Origin: Mycobacterium sp. SMC-8
Lineage (GTDB): Bacteria > Actinomycetota > Actinomycetes > Mycobacteriales > Mycobacteriaceae
Direction: 5' to 3'
DNA: 64,000 nt
NCBI RefSeq assembly: GCF_025263565.1
Contig: NZ_CP079865.1
Location: 6,200,001-6,264,000, forward strand
Shown here in pieces: positions 37,752 to 49,850 of this stretch (its first letter is position 1; every line of letters starts with the position of its first letter). Position numbers and translations under genes: made by a program. A model generated the notes under the pieces. It saw nothing but the letters and a program-made list of their open reading frames with translations, was not told the DNA's origin and did not search any database.

Positions 37752-38048
37752 GGATTTCCTTTCTTCCCTCGCTGATCAGGTCACGCGAGGGTTCAGTGCG
37801 CTCAGCTGATCCGCTGAACGCCGAGGTCACACCATTGCCACCGCAACGGTGATCGCCAGGTCTCGCCGCGATACAGCGAGCCGTCAGTCCACAAAATTGA
37901 ACACCTGAAAGAAGAGTCGTCCTAGTGTCGGCGCAGGTGAAGACGCTGCGATTTCTGGACGAAACCGACAATAACCCGCATCCGGCATGGACGCAAGAAA
38001 CATCATGATTCGCATGTTGCTTCTGTTACTCCCGATAAGCGCGTCGAT
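37752..38048 (-). other. Gap between thrB and rho
   Basis: About 300 nt without a credible gene. It is long enough for the rho promoter and an untranslated leader; rho genes often self-attenuate there. I found no clear -10/-35 pair, riboswitch or terminator. Confidence 0.5.
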
Positions 38049-39005
<957 letters not shown>

Positions 39006-40085
39006 CTAAACCAGACCGAGCTTGGCGACGACCGCGACCGGGTCGACGGGCACGGGGATGACCGCGGGCATGCCTTTGAGCGCGGTGTCGGGGTCTTTGA
39101 GTCCGTTGCCGGTGACGGTGCAAACGACAGTGGAACCCTTGGCGACCCAGCCGTCTTCGATGGACTTCAGCAGGCCGGCGATGCTGGCCGCCGACGCCGG
39201 TTCGACGAACACCCCTTCGGCACGGGCGACCAGATGGTAGGCGGCGAGGATCTCCTCGTCGGTGGCGGCCAGGAAGCGCCCGTCGGACTGCTGCTGCGCC
39301 TCCACTGCCGAAGTCCACGACGCGGGCGAACCGATCCGGATCGCGGTCGCGATGGTCTCGGGATCGCTCACCGGCTCACCGAGCACCAGCGGCGCGGCCC
39401 CGGCCGCCTGGGTGCCCAGCATGCGGGGCAGCCTCGTGGCAAGACCGTCGCGGTGATACTCGGTGTAGCCCTTCCAGTAGGCGGTGATGTTGCCGGCGTT
39501 GCCGACCGGAAGCGCATGCACGTCCGGGGCGTCACCGAGCGCGTCGACGATCTCGAACGCCGCGGTCTTCTGGCCCTCGATGCGGAACGGGTTGACCGAG
39601 TTGACAAGTGAGACCGTCGGGAAGTCCGCAGTGAGCTTGCGGGCCAGCTCAAGGCAGTCGTCGAAGTTGCCGTCGATCTGGATGATCTTGGCGCCGTGCA
39701 TGACCGCCTGGGCCAGCTTGCCCATCGCGATCTTGCCCTGCGGCACCAGCACCGCGCATGTGATCCCGGCGCGGGCTGCGTAGGCGGCGGCCGAGGCGGA
39801 GGTGTTGCCGGTCGACGCGCACAGCACCGCCTGCTGCCCGCGCGAGACCGCCTCGGTGACGGCCATCGTCATGCCACGGTCTTTGAACGAGCCGGTCGGG
39901 TTGAGCCCCTCGACCTTCAAATGCACGGTGCAGCCGGTGTATTCGGACAGCCGAGGCGCCGGCAACAGCGGGGTGCCGCCCTCGCGCAGCGTGATGGTGG
40001 TCCAGCTGTCCTCGATGGGCAGCCGGTCCCGGTATGCCTCGATCAGACCGGGCCAGGGCTGATGCACGGCTCGGGTGGTACTCAC
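39006..40085 (-). CDS. thrC: Threonine synthase
   Basis: A 359-residue PLP enzyme that turns O-phosphohomoserine into threonine. The PLP lysine is in [15 protein letters not shown] and the phosphate loop in [15 protein letters not shown]. Its ATG overlaps the hom stop by 4 nt (ATGA). Confidence 0.96.
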   Translation of the reverse strand: MSTTRAVHQPWPGLIEAYRDRLPIEDSWTTITLREGGTPLLPAPRLSEYTGCTVHLKVEGLNPTGSFKDRGMTMAVTEAVSRGQQAVLCASTGNTSASAAAYAARAGITCAVLVPQGKIAMGKLAQAVMHGAKIIQIDGNFDDCLELARKLTADFPTVSLVNSVNPFRIEGQKTAAFEIVDALGDAPDVHALPVGNAGNITAYWKGYTEYHRDGLATRLPRMLGTQAAGAAPLVLGEPVSDPETIATAIRIGSPASWTSAVEAQQQSDGRFLAATDEEILAAYHLVARAEGVFVEPASAASIAGLLKSIEDGWVAKGSTVVCTVTGNGLKDPDTALKGMPAVIPVPVDPVAVVAKLGLV

Positions 40086-41398
40086 TCTGTGGTCCCTTCC
40101 ATCCGCAGGACGCTGTTGATGCTCTGGACAACCTCGAGATCGGCGAGGGCCTCGACGGTCTCGGACAGGGCCGCATCGGCGGCCTGGTGGGTGACCACGA
40201 CGATGCGGGCGCCGCAGCGCTGACCGCCCTGGTCGACCATGCCTTCCTGACGCACCTCGGCGATGCTGACCTCGCGCTTGCTGAACTCGGCCGCGACGGC
40301 GGACAGCACGCCCGGACGGTCGGCGACGTTCATGTTGACGTAGTAGCGCGTCGGGATCAGCCCGATGGGCGCGACCGGCAGCTTGGCGTATTTGGATTCG
40401 CGCGGGCCGCGACCGCCCTGCACCCGGTTGCGCGCGGCCATCACCAGATCGCCGAGCACCGCCGACGCGGTCGGCGCGCCACCGGCGCCCTGACCGTAGA
40501 ACATCAGCCGCCCGGCGGCCTCGGCTTCGACGACGACCGCGTTGAACGCGCCGTTGACGGAAGCCAGCGGATGCTCCAGCGGCACCAGCGCCGGGTACAC
40601 CCGCGCCGAAACCCGTTGTTGCCCATCATCGGTGGTGAGCCGCTCGCAAATGGCGAGCAGCTTGATCGTGCAGCCCAGCGCGCGTGCGGAGGCGAAATCG
40701 GCCGAGGTGACCTTGGTGATGCCCTCGCGGTGGACGTCGTCGGCGCTGACCCGGGTGTGGAACGCGATCGACGCCAGGATCGCGGCCTTGGCCGCCGCGT
40801 CGTAGCCCTCCACGTCGGCGGTCGGATCGGCCTCGGCGTACCCGAGCGCGGACGCGTCGGCGAGTGCGGAGGCGTAGTCGGCGCCGGTGCTGTCCATCTC
40901 GGACAGGATGTAGTTGGTGGTGCCGTTGACGATGCCGGCCACCCGCAGCACGGTGTCGCCGGCCAGCGACTGGGTCAGCGGGCGGATCACCGGGATGGCA
41001 CCGGCCACGGCCGCCTCGAAGTACAGGTCGACGTGTGCGTGCTCGGCGGCCTGGGCCAGCTCACCGGCGGCCACCGCCATCAGCGCCTTGTTGGCGGTGA
41101 CCACGGACTTGCCCTGTTCGAGCGCGGCGAGGATGGCCTTGCGCGCGGGCTCGACCGGGCCCATCAGCTCGACGACGATGTCGACGTCGTCGCGCGAGAC
41201 GAGTTCGTCGATGTTGTCGGTCAGCATCTCCACCGGCACGCCGCGGTCGGCGTCGACGCGCCGCACCCCGATCCCCCGGACCGCCAGCGGCGCCCCGATG
41301 CGCGCGGTCAGGTCGGCGGCGCTCTCGCTGATGATGCGCACCACTTCGCTGCCCACGTTGCCGAGCCCCAGTACGGCTACGCCGATCTCGTCACTCAC
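40082..41398 (-). CDS. hom: Homoserine dehydrogenase
   Basis: A 438-residue NAD(P)-dependent enzyme reducing aspartate semialdehyde to homoserine. The Rossmann motif is [15 protein letters not shown], catalytic-domain motifs include [14 protein letters not shown], and a C-terminal ACT domain (from ~residue 350, [18 protein letters not shown]) allows threonine feedback. It starts with GTG, overlapping the lysA stop. Confidence 0.96.
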   Translation of the reverse strand: MSDEIGVAVLGLGNVGSEVVRIISESAADLTARIGAPLAVRGIGVRRVDADRGVPVEMLTDNIDELVSRDDVDIVVELMGPVEPARKAILAALEQGKSVVTANKALMAVAAGELAQAAEHAHVDLYFEAAVAGAIPVIRPLTQSLAGDTVLRVAGIVNGTTNYILSEMDSTGADYASALADASALGYAEADPTADVEGYDAAAKAAILASIAFHTRVSADDVHREGITKVTSADFASARALGCTIKLLAICERLTTDDGQQRVSARVYPALVPLEHPLASVNGAFNAVVVEAEAAGRLMFYGQGAGGAPTASAVLGDLVMAARNRVQGGRGPRESKYAKLPVAPIGLIPTRYYVNMNVADRPGVLSAVAAEFSKREVSIAEVRQEGMVDQGGQRCGARIVVVTHQAADAALSETVEALADLEVVQSINSVLRMEGTTE

Positions 41399-42825
41399 CG
41401 CTTCACCTCACTCACTTCCAGACTCAAGAGGTCCTCGACCGTCTCCCGGCGCAGGATCAGGCGTGCCCGCCCGTCGCGCACGGCCACCACGGCCGGCCGG
41501 CCGATCAGGTTGTAGCGGCTCGACATCGAATAGCAGTATGCGCCGGTGGCCGCGACGCCGAGCAGGTCCCCCGGCGCCACGTCGTCGGACAACCACGCGT
41601 CACGCACCACGATGTCGCCGCTCTCACAGTGTTTGCCGACCACCCGAGACAGGGTCGGCGCCGAGGCGCTGTTGCGCGACACCAGCCTGACGTCGTACTC
41701 GGCGCCGTAGAGCGAGGTTCTGATGTTGTCGCTCATCCCACCGTCGACGCTGACATAGCGCCGATTCTTGTCCGCGGACACCGCCACGTCCTTGACGGTG
41801 CCGACCTCGTAAAGGGTGATGGTTCCCGGGCCCGCGATGGCACGACCGGGCTCCACCACCAGCCGCGGGGCGGGCAGCCCGACGGCGGCGGACTCGTTGC
41901 GCACGATCGTGAGCAGCTTGTCGGCGAGCTCACCCATTGGCGGCGGATTGTCCTGCGGCAGATAGGAGATGCCAAGTCCCCCGCCGAGGTCGACGATCGA
42001 CATCTGCGAGGTCTTCTCCACACCGAACTCGGCCACCACGTCGCGCAGCAGCCCGATCACCCGGTGCGCGGCCACCTCGAAGCCGGCGACGTCGAAGATC
42101 TGGGAACCGATGTGGCTGTGCAGGCCGACCAGGCGCAGATTGTCGGTCTCGAACACGCGGCGCACCGCGGCCATCGCCGCGCCGCTGGCCAGCGACAGCC
42201 CGAACTTCTGGTCCTCGTGCGCGGTGGAGATGAACTCGTGGGTGTGGGCCTCGACACCGACGGTGACCCGGACGAGCACGTCCTGGACCACACCGGCTTC
42301 GCCGGCGATCCGGTCGAGCCGGTCGATCTCGATCATGGAGTCGACCACCACGTGACCGACACCGTGTTCGACGGCGGCCGTCAGCTCGGCGACCGATTTG
42401 TTGTTGCCGTGCAGGGCGATCCGGCCGGGCGGGAAACCGGCGTGCAGCGCGACCGCCAGTTCACCGCCGCTGGCGACGTCGAGTGAAAGGCCTTCCTCGT
42501 CGATCCAGCGCGCCACCTCGGTGCACAGGAACGATTTCGCGGCGTAGTGCACGTACTCGCCGCCGCCGAATGCGGCAGAGATCTCCCGGCACCTGGACCG
42601 GAAATCGTCCTCGTCGATGATGAATACCGGGGTGCCGAACTCCGCGGCGATCTCGGTGACCGGCACTCCGGCGATCGATACGACACCGTCGTCGCCGCGA
42701 ACGGCGTGCTGCGGCCACACATTCGGCGCCAGCCGGAGAACGTCGGCAGGCTGCTCGGGGCGGTCCGGTGTCGCCACGGGATGCACCTCGTCGGCGTGGC
42801 GCGGACCGGCCGGATGGGCGATCAC
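41395..42825 (-). CDS. lysA: Diaminopimelate decarboxylase
   Basis: A 476-residue PLP enzyme for the last step of lysine synthesis, from meso-diaminopimelate. The PLP lysine is in [26 protein letters not shown] and [11 protein letters not shown] are family motifs. The GTG at 42825 overlaps the argS stop (GTGA), which fixes the start; the frame continues upstream within argS without meaning. Confidence 0.95.
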   Translation of the reverse strand: MIAHPAGPRHADEVHPVATPDRPEQPADVLRLAPNVWPQHAVRGDDGVVSIAGVPVTEIAAEFGTPVFIIDEDDFRSRCREISAAFGGGEYVHYAAKSFLCTEVARWIDEEGLSLDVASGGELAVALHAGFPPGRIALHGNNKSVAELTAAVEHGVGHVVVDSMIEIDRLDRIAGEAGVVQDVLVRVTVGVEAHTHEFISTAHEDQKFGLSLASGAAMAAVRRVFETDNLRLVGLHSHIGSQIFDVAGFEVAAHRVIGLLRDVVAEFGVEKTSQMSIVDLGGGLGISYLPQDNPPPMGELADKLLTIVRNESAAVGLPAPRLVVEPGRAIAGPGTITLYEVGTVKDVAVSADKNRRYVSVDGGMSDNIRTSLYGAEYDVRLVSRNSASAPTLSRVVGKHCESGDIVVRDAWLSDDVAPGDLLGVAATGAYCYSMSSRYNLIGRPAVVAVRDGRARLILRRETVEDLLSLEVSEVKR

Positions 42826-44474
42826 ATCCGCTCCGGGGCGCTGACGCCCAGGATGGCCAGTCCGTTGGCGATGACCTGGCGGGTCGCCGCGCACAGCGCC
42901 AGCCGCGCCGCGTGCAGCTCGCCGGGGGCCTCGTCGCCCTGGGGCAGCACCCGGCACGAGTCGTAGAACCGGTGGTAATCCCCGGCCAGATCCTCCAGGT
43001 AACGCGAAACACGGTGCGGTTCACGCAGATTCGCCGCGGTCCTGAGTACCCGGGGGAACTCGCCGATGTTGCGGATCAGCGTGCCCTCCTTGTCGTGGGT
43101 GAGCAGGTCCAGGTGTGCGGTGTCGGCGACGACGCCCAGTTCGGCGGCGTTGCGGGCCAATGCCGAGAGGCGGGCGTGCGCGTACTGCACGTAGTAGACC
43201 GGGTTCTCGTTGGACGCCGAGGACCACAGCTCCAGGTCGATGTCGATCGGGGTGTCCACCGAGCTGCGGATCAGCGCGTAGCGCGCCGCGTCGACCCCGA
43301 TGGCGTCGACCAGGTCGTCGAGCGTGATCACGGTGCCCGCGCGCTTACTCATCCGGACCGGCTGCCCGTCGCGGAGCAGGTTGACCATCTGGCCGATGAG
43401 CACCTCGACAGTGTCGGGGTCGTCACCCAGAGCCGCCGCGGCCGCCTTGAGCCGGGCGATGTAGCCGTGATGGTCGGCGCCGAGCATGTAGATGCACAGG
43501 TCGAAGCCGCGCTTGCGCTTGTCCAGGAAATACGCGAGATCACCGGCGATGTAGGCGGGCTGGCCGTCACTCTTGATGACGACGCGGTCCTTGTCGTCAC
43601 CGAAGTCGGTGGTGCGCAGCCAGACCGCACCGTCCTTCTCGTAGATGCTGCCGGTCTCGCGCAACTTGGCGATGGCCTGCTCGACACGGCCGGACGTGTG
43701 CATCGAGTCTTCGTGGGTGTAGACGTCGAAGTCGGTGCCGAACTCGTGCAGCGATTCCTTGATGTGGTCGAACATCAGGTTCACCCCGATCGACCGGAAC
43801 GTCTCCCGCATCTCGGCCTCGGGCAGTGTCAGCGCCCCGGGTTCGTTGGCCAGGACCTGCGCGGCGATGTCGGCGATGTAGGTACCGGCGTATCCGTCCT
43901 CGGGGGTCGGCTCACCCTTGGCAGCCGCGATCAGCGAGTTGGTGAAGCGGTCGATCTGCGCGCCGTGGTCGTTGAAGTAGTACTCGCGCACCACCTCGGC
44001 GCCCTGCGTGCTCAGCAGCCGGCCGAGCGCGTCACCGACGGCGGCCCAGCGGGTGCCACCGATGTGGATCGGGCCGGTCGGGTTGGCCGAGACGAACTCC
44101 AGGTTCACCTTCTGGCCGCCGAGGACCGCGGAGTGCCCGTAGCCGGCGGCCGCGGCGATCACGTCGCCGACGATCACGTTCTGCGCGGACGCCTCGATGC
44201 GCAGGTTCACAAAGCCCGGACCGGCGACCTCGGCCGCGGCGATGCCGTCCTTGTCGGCCAGCGCGGCGGCCAGCCAGCCGGCCAGCTCGCGGGGGTTGAC
44301 GCCGACCTTCTTGCCGAGTTGCAGCGCGAGGTTGGTCGCGTAATCACCGTGCTCGGGGTTACGCGGACGCTCGACGGTGACGGTGGCGGGCAGCGCGGCG
44401 GCGTCGAGGCCGTGCTCGGCCAGCACCGCGGCAGCGGTGGCCTTGAGCAGCTCGGCCAGATCGGCGGGGGTCAC
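42822..44474 (-). CDS. argS: Arginyl-tRNA synthetase
   Basis: A 550-residue class Ia synthetase. The HIGH-type motif is [20 protein letters not shown] and the KMSKS-type motif is [16 protein letters not shown]; the C-terminal anticodon-binding helices end in SAPERM. It heads the lysA-hom-thrC-thrB cluster and is divergent from the tRNA-Arg gene, about 100 nt away. Confidence 0.97.
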   Translation of the reverse strand: MTPADLAELLKATAAAVLAEHGLDAAALPATVTVERPRNPEHGDYATNLALQLGKKVGVNPRELAGWLAAALADKDGIAAAEVAGPGFVNLRIEASAQNVIVGDVIAAAAGYGHSAVLGGQKVNLEFVSANPTGPIHIGGTRWAAVGDALGRLLSTQGAEVVREYYFNDHGAQIDRFTNSLIAAAKGEPTPEDGYAGTYIADIAAQVLANEPGALTLPEAEMRETFRSIGVNLMFDHIKESLHEFGTDFDVYTHEDSMHTSGRVEQAIAKLRETGSIYEKDGAVWLRTTDFGDDKDRVVIKSDGQPAYIAGDLAYFLDKRKRGFDLCIYMLGADHHGYIARLKAAAAALGDDPDTVEVLIGQMVNLLRDGQPVRMSKRAGTVITLDDLVDAIGVDAARYALIRSSVDTPIDIDLELWSSASNENPVYYVQYAHARLSALARNAAELGVVADTAHLDLLTHDKEGTLIRNIGEFPRVLRTAANLREPHRVSRYLEDLAGDYHRFYDSCRVLPQGDEAPGELHAARLALCAATRQVIANGLAILGVSAPERM

Positions 44475-44576
44475 GGGGAACCATCCTATGGTCTGGGCTC
44501 TTCACGAACCGAATCCGTTTCCACTGCCGGCATGCGCTACGCTATCGGAGCCCAACGGCGCAGCTGTTCAGCTCGC

Positions 44577-44649
44577 GCCCCCGTAGCTCAGGGGATAGAG
44601 CGTCTGCCTCCGGAGCAGAAGGCCGCAGGTTCGAATCCTGCCGGGGGCA
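44577..44649 (+). tRNA. tRNA-Arg (anticodon CCG)
   Basis: A complete cloverleaf: acceptor stem GCCCCCG pairing with CGGGGGC and discriminator A; anticodon loop CTCCGGA gives anticodon CCG reading CGG; T-arm loop TTCGAAT. It is 73 nt with no encoded CCA. Its 3' end is the attachment site of the integrated element that follows. Confidence 0.97.
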
Positions 44650-44650
44650 C
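44630..44650 (+). repeat. attL core (tRNA-Arg 3' end)
   Basis: The 21 bp starting TTCGAATCCTGCC and ending GGGGGCAC, identical to 61229-61249. It covers the T-loop and 3' acceptor strand of the tRNA plus one base, so integration left the tRNA gene whole. Confidence 0.92.
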
Positions 44651-44686
44651 CCTGTCTACCAGGCAATATACCCGAAACGGGGATGG

Positions 44687-44706
44687 CCTACCCCTTATCT
44701 GCCCCT
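44687..44706 (+). promoter_or_regulatory. Candidate left arm-type integrase/excisionase site
   Basis: CCTACCCCTTATCTGCCCCT, which contains two CTRCCCCYT-like units 11 bp apart. A near-identical sequence lies inside the right end at 61088-61108. It starts 37 nt inside the core repeat. Confidence 0.5.
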
Positions 44707-44901
44707 AAGGGTCCGCGACCGATGGCCCCAGATCGTTAGCTGACACCCATCGAATAACAAGCCTGGCATTCGAGTACTAACGGGGGTACTATCGACGCAA
44801 GGCATGGCGTCCCTTTAGCCGTCGCGGAGATAATCAATCCGAAGACCGCGCCAGAATCGAATCTAATGATGCAATTCTGTCGAAAAGGTCCAAAGCCCAT
44901 C

Positions 44902-45093
44902 ATGGCAAAATCAGCTATTCCTCGCCGCTTTGTAAACACGGTCGAAGCTGCCGAATATTTCGGAGTCCATCCGAACACTATTCGCAATTGGCTTGCAAAA
45001 GGTGCGATAAAAGCGCACCGCTCGCCTGGCGGACGGCAATACATGTTCGAGCTTAAAGAGCTTGAAACGCTCGTTTCTGGCACCAACGCGTGA
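44902..45093 (+). CDS. Helix-turn-helix protein, excisionase/AlpA-like
   Basis: A 63-residue protein, MAKSAIPRRFVNTVEAAEYFGVHPNTIRNWLAKGAIKAHRSPGGRQYMF..., a MerR/excisionase-type winged HTH. In satellites and prophages such proteins act as excisionases or AlpA-type activators. An in-frame ATG at 44866 would add 12 residues; the later start fits the domain. Its stop overlaps the GTG of the primase gene (GTGA), so the two were coupled before the insertions. Confidence 0.78.
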   Translation: MAKSAIPRRFVNTVEAAEYFGVHPNTIRNWLAKGAIKAHRSPGGRQYMFELKELETLVSGTNA

Positions 45094-45159
45094 GCGCGGC
45101 CCGCCAAGCGGGCAGTTCTGCGGATTTCACGATTCCCGACGTGGGAGGACTGTCCCTAG
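45090..45159 (+). pseudogene. Primase-polymerase gene, 5' fragment
   Basis: GTG at 45090 opens a frame reading VSAARQAGSSADFTIPDVGG then LSL, cut at a CTAG by the insertion of two adjacent insertion sequences. The frame resumes exactly at 47791 (…VEAALAYAKAGLYVLPV). Deleting 45160-47790 restores a 699-codon gene with no other change. See the 3' fragment for the domains. Confidence 0.85.
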
Positions 45160-46852
45160 CCCGGATTTTTCGTCGAGGGTGATGGCAGTCGTGCGTTGAG
45201 ATGCGATTGCGTCGCGAATCCGGTTGTGTGGTTCTGGGTATGGCGGGGTGGTCCCGTGTCGCCGGGTGGTGCGGGCTTTCCCAGTGCCGGTGGGTCTTTC
45301 GTGGTCGGTGGGTCAGGGGGCTTCGGTCATCGGAAGGCGGTGCGGATGGCTTGCCAGGCGGCCGCGATCTGGGCGGCCCAGCGCCAGGTGGCGTCGATAC
45401 GTAGTCGGGTTCGGCGGGCGCCGCGGGTGATCCGGGCGGCCACGTGCAGGACCCGGTAGCGGAAGGTGGCGATCTCGGCGCGAGCCAGACCGGTGTGCTC
45501 ACGGAATCCCAGAAGTCGGCACCAGGTGACCAGGTCGGCTGCGGCCAGGACGATTTCGAGCCAGGCGGCGTTGGGCCAGAAACCGTGGCACGGCAGATTC
45601 CGCAGTCCGGCGGCTTTGAGATCGCGGATGCGGTCCTCGACGCGAGCATGTTGGCGATGCCGTAACTCCAGGCCCGCGACCTGTCCAGGGACAATGCCGG
45701 GTTCGGTGTCGGTGATGAACGCGGTGACGCGCATGCCGTCGGCGTCGGTGAACCGCAGTTGTGCACCGGGGTGGGGGCGTTCTTTACGCAGGATCAACCG
45801 TGTCCCAGGCGGCCAGGAGTCCAGGTTGACCAAGGTGGTGGCCTCGGCGACCCAGGCGCCGTCGCGGATCCCGCCTTCGGTGTCGACTGCTGGGTACCAG
45901 CCGTCGGCGAGGTTGAGGGTGTCGACGGCATCTTGGACGCGGGTATCGACGGGATAGCCGAAGGAGAATCCCACCCCTGATCGCGGCAGGCGTCGGCGAA
46001 TTTGTGGGTGGCTCCGGCGGTGTCGCAGCGCACCAGAACTCTCGGCTGGTCGGGATCATCGCCAGCACTGGGGTCGGGTCGCCATCGTGGCGGCAACGCT
46101 GCCAGCGCCTGCGCCAGGACGATGATGTGGTCGGAGGCGGTGTTGGAGCCGGCGTTGCCGGTGCGCAGCAGCCCGGCCAGGGCTTCGCCGCCGGCGATCT
46201 CGGAGCGATCCAGAAACGCCAGCAGCGGGTGATGGCCGAAGGTCTTCTTCCACGTCGGCGTGGCGCCGTGCTTGTTGTCGGAGTGATCGATGACCAGGGT
46301 GGCGTCGATGTCGATGTGCAGCCACTCGCCGGCAGTTGGGGCGGCGCCGGCAGCCCACGCTGCTGCTCGCGCCGCGGACCGGGCTGCTCGCACGGCAGGC
46401 AGGTGGGCGGCGTCGATGCGCTGATCCACCAGCCGCCACATGGTGGTCGTGGAGGCTTTCGCGCCGAAGGCGTGTTCACGGTCGCCGCAGAGTTGGCCCA
46501 CGGCGTCGATGCAGTCTGCGCCGTCGGCGACCGCGGCGGCCAGATCGGCGAACACCTCGCCGGGCGCGTACACCCACGGGCCGCGGTAGGTGTCGGCCAA
46601 CGCGGCAGTGACCTGCGTCGATAGCCCGGTTCGGTCGGCGAGTTCCCGCAACATCGCCATCCCGGCATGCGACACGACGCCCTGGCCGTCGGCGGACACT
46701 TTGACCCTCGATGCGGCCGCGATATTCTTCACCTGCGAGGTGCCTTCCCGCTGGAACGATTGAACCCTAGAGAAGTCCAATTATTCCTTGCAGGACAGGC
46801 ACTTTCGCGTATCTACACCCCATCGAACGCAAACTTCCGCGAAAAATCCGGG
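45160..46852 (-). mobile_element. IS1380-family insertion sequence
   Basis: 1693 bp with perfect terminal inverted repeats: CCCGGATTTTTCG at the left end and CGAAAAATCCGGG at the right. CTAG flanks both ends (45156-45159, 46853-46856), a 4-bp target duplication as usual for the family. It carries one frameshifted transposase gene on the minus strand. The right-hand CTAG is shared with the IS5-family copy next to it. Confidence 0.88.
45327..46732 (-). pseudogene. IS1380-family transposase, frameshifted
   Basis: The N-terminal two-thirds (VKNIAAASRVKVSADGQGVV..., with the DDE-type IDIDATLVIDHSDN region) runs to about 45975; the rest (VGFSFGYPVDTRVQDAV... LPCHGFWPNAAWLEIVLAAADL) is in another frame. 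The break is at a GGGG run near 45975-45985; one missing base there, or a -1 slip, would join them as ...RDQGVGFSFGYP. Family members are single-frame, so this looks like a real one-base deletion or a homopolymer sequencing error. Confidence 0.85.
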
Positions 46853-46856
46853 CTAG

Positions 46857-47786
46857 GGCGTGTCTGCTTAATGTGAACGATGTTGTGCCTGATGCTGTTT
46901 AAGTGTTACGGACTGATGTGATTTCTGATGACTTGTGGTCGGTGATTGAGCCGGTACTGCCTTCGGGTCGACGGCGCGGGCGGCCGTGGAACGATCATCG
47001 GGTGACGCTGGAAGGAATTATCTGGCGTTACCGGACTGGATCTCCGTGGCGCGATCTGCCCGCGCAGTTCGGCGCCTGGCAGTCGGTGGCTGAACGTCAC
47101 CTGCGGTGGTCCACCGACGGCACCTACGCGCAGATCTTCGCAGCGATCTCCCGTGACATCGATGTCGATGACGCTGACGCTGAGCTGGTCGAACTGCTGC
47201 TGGCGGTGGATTCGACCAGCGTGCGTGTACATCAGCATGCCGCTGGTGCCCGCCCTGGTCGCCACACAGGGGGATCTGTCGAATTACAACAAACACCCCG
47301 ATGAGCCCGATGACCATGCCATCGGCCGTTCACGCGGCGGGCTGACAACGAAGATCCACGCGCTGGCCGATCAACGCTGCAGCGCGGTCACCATGGCACT
47401 GTCGCCGGGGCAAGCCGGCGACAACCCGATGCTGTGGCCACTGCTGACTGCCCATCAGGGCCCAAAGTTTCGGCTACTCGCCGATAAGGCGTACTCCCAT
47501 GACTCGACCCGAGCCCGACTGCGCCAGCTCAAAATCGCCCACACCATTCCCGAGCGCAGCGACCAGATCGCCCGCCGAAAGAGCCGGGGAAGCAAAGGCG
47601 GACGGCCACCGGCGTTCTCCGGGCGAATCTATAAGCACCGCAACACCGTCGAGCGATCCTTCAACCGCTTCAAGCACTGGCGAGGTATCGCCACCCGATA
47701 CGACAAATACGCGCTGAGCTACCTCGGGGGCGTCACCCTAGCTGCGATCATCATCTATCACCGCGTCCGCAATTAACAGACACTAC
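46857..47786 (+). mobile_element. IS5-family insertion sequence, copy 1
   Basis: 930 bp, with imperfect terminal inverted repeats (GGCGTGTCTGCTTAAT and GGTAGTGTCTGTTAAT) and CTAG on both sides (46853-46856, 47787-47790). It abuts the IS1380-family element, having used the CTAG at its edge. The same 930-bp unit recurs at 57932 and, inverted, at 59360; the encoded proteins are identical in all three. Confidence 0.92.
46903..47776 (+). CDS. IS5-family transposase (two overlapping frames), copy 1
   Basis: Frame A (46903-47304, 133 residues from a GTG) holds the N-terminal HTH-like part DVISDDLWSVIEPVLPSGRRRGRPWNDHR and the first catalytic Asp in LLLAVDSTSVRVHQHAAG. Frame B, one base on (usable from about 47253 to 47776), carries HAIGRSRGGLTTKIHALAD, the second Asp in LADKAYSHD and the Glu in RNTVERSFNRFKHWR. 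The frames meet near ACACCCCGATGAG, where a +1 shift on CCCC would fuse them. IS427-group elements use programmed frameshifting, so this is probably the normal, active form. Confidence 0.88.
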
Positions 47787-47790
47787 CTAG

Positions 47791-49820
47791 TTGAAGCTGC
47801 GTTGGCTTACGCCAAAGCTGGCCTCTACGTTCTGCCCGTTGCGCGCGGCAAGCATCCCGGCAGTTACGTCGGTAAGGGTTGGCCGGATCAAAGCACAACG
47901 GACGCCGATCAGATTTCCGATTGGTGGGATCGCTGGCCCGACGCCGGTATCGCGATCCATGCTGGCCCGTCTGGACTGACGTTTTTCGATCTGGACAGAG
48001 ACAGGATTCCCGCTGAGCTGTCGTGGCTCAAAACGGGAATTGTGCAGTTCTCCCGTGCGGCGAATCTGAACAGCGACCGCGGACACTATGGGTTTTACAC
48101 CGGAGACGAGATTTTCACTTCCGGTGATCTGACGACGAGCGACGGTAAATCTGTCGGCGACATTCGTTCGGGTAATTCAGTTGTGATCGCAGCGCCGTCA
48201 CAGCACATGAAATCTGCCGATGGCGGCCAATACCGTTGGCGCACAGAAGATATCAGTTCTGCGATTCCGAAACTGCCCAGTGAAGCGCGCAAACATCTGC
48301 GTCTGCTCGGTACTCGAAAACGCAGCAACAACCCAGACAACACCGCCATGGCGGGGTATGTGGTTGAGGCCAGCGACGAAGCAGTCAGTGAATCAATCGC
48401 AAAGTGGCAAAACGAATCTCGCCCAAAGTCGCTAACAGCAATTGCAAGCTGGATTAAGAGCGCAGAAACCGCAACGCGAAATCGGACGCGTGATGGGCTG
48501 CGCGTCGCAGCGGCAGAGTCGCGCATCGGTTTCTATCCGCTGGCAGACGCGATCACTCAGATTCGTCAGGCCATGATCGCGAGCTACGAAGCGCGCGGGG
48601 AATCTGACAAGTTCGATGAGGGCGAGTTTCAGCGTCTTGTGAAAAACGGCGTCGGTTGCGCGATGACGCGAGAGACCGACGAGATTTCAGCCGAAGCGAA
48701 CCGCGACTACGGTTCGCACCACGTAGCGAGCGATTTTGAAGACGACGTAGCGCGCGAACTTCGCAACCTTGAAATTCGCGCCGAAGCGAGGAAGCGATTC
48801 GACGGCAGTAGGCGTGCACCCTTTGCCCGATCTGTGACCAACTTGACGAGCTTTCTAGCCCAACCGTCGAATCCGACGCCGATGCGGATTGAAAAGCTCA
48901 TGCCTGACGGTGGTCGCGTCGTGTTCTCGGCACCCTACAAAGCGGGCAAGACGACCACAGTCGGAAACCTCATCCGCTCACTGGTCGATGGTGATCGATT
49001 TCTCGATGTCTTCGAAGTGAAAAAGCCTGCGCAACGGTTGGTGCTGATCGACAACGAGCTGTCTGCGGACATGGTTAGGGACTGGATTCGTGACCAGGGC
49101 ATCCGCAACACGGACGCCGTCGCAGACGTGATTTGTTTGCGCGGCGAAGTGTCCATGTTTGACATTCTAAATAAAGAACGTCGGGGCGAGTGGGCGAAGT
49201 GGTTGCGTGAACTTGGTTGCGATTACCTGATTTTCGATTGTTTGCGGCCAGTTCTCGACGCACTGGGACTAGACGAAAATCACGACGCCGGAAGGTTTCT
49301 CACTGCTTTCGATGAGTTGCTGGCCGAAGCAGGCACAGGCGGCGACGCAACGATTGTTCACCACATGGGCCATAGCGGCGAGCGCTCGCGCGGTGACAGC
49401 AGGATTCAGGACTGGCCGGATGCAATCTGGAAGATCGTGCGGCAGGACCCCAGCGACGAAACATCGCAACGCTACTTTTCCGCTACTGGGCGTGATGTCG
49501 AAGTGTCCGAAGGGCAGTTGATCTACGACAAGGCCACTCGACATTTGACATATTCCAACACGAATCGAAGCGAATCAAAGCAACAAATAAAAGCGTCCGC
49601 TGCGCACGGACAAATCCTGTTGCTACTTAAGCAGGCCGGAAAAGACGGTCTGAGTGCAAAATCCATCGAAGACCAGGCGATCAAGGTTCCTACCGTCACG
49701 CGCCAAGCTGTCAGAAGCGCGCTAGAGCAAGGGGAAAAATCGGGAGAACTCGCAGCCTGGAAAGGGAATCGCAATGCGAATATGTATGCACTTGGTTCAA
49801 TTGGGGCCGACGATGATTGA
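47791..49820 (+). CDS. Bifunctional primase-polymerase/helicase, main 3' fragment
   Basis: From the first in-frame start (TTG 47802) this encodes 672 residues and keeps all recognised domains. Residues ~1-150 are an archaeo-eukaryotic Prim-Pol domain with AYAKAGLYVLPVARGKHPG and the metal-binding pair in GLTFFDLDRD; the C-terminal half (~360-560) is a RecA-like AAA helicase with Walker A FSAPYKAGKTTTVGNL and DLIFDC-like strand CDYLIFDCLRPVLDALG; the end is helical, DNA-binding-like. It would prime and unwind at the adjacent iteron origin. The 5' part is cut off by insertion sequences, but only about 25 residues ahead of the domain are lost, so activity from an internal start remains possible. 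Confidence 0.85.
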
Positions 49821-49850
49821 GCAATCCGGCACCTATGTCGGCGGCAATTC

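Noticed and set aside
42768..44708. 646-codon plus-strand frame
   Set aside because: Antisense to argS and running through the tRNA-Arg gene; composition is that of a shadow frame.
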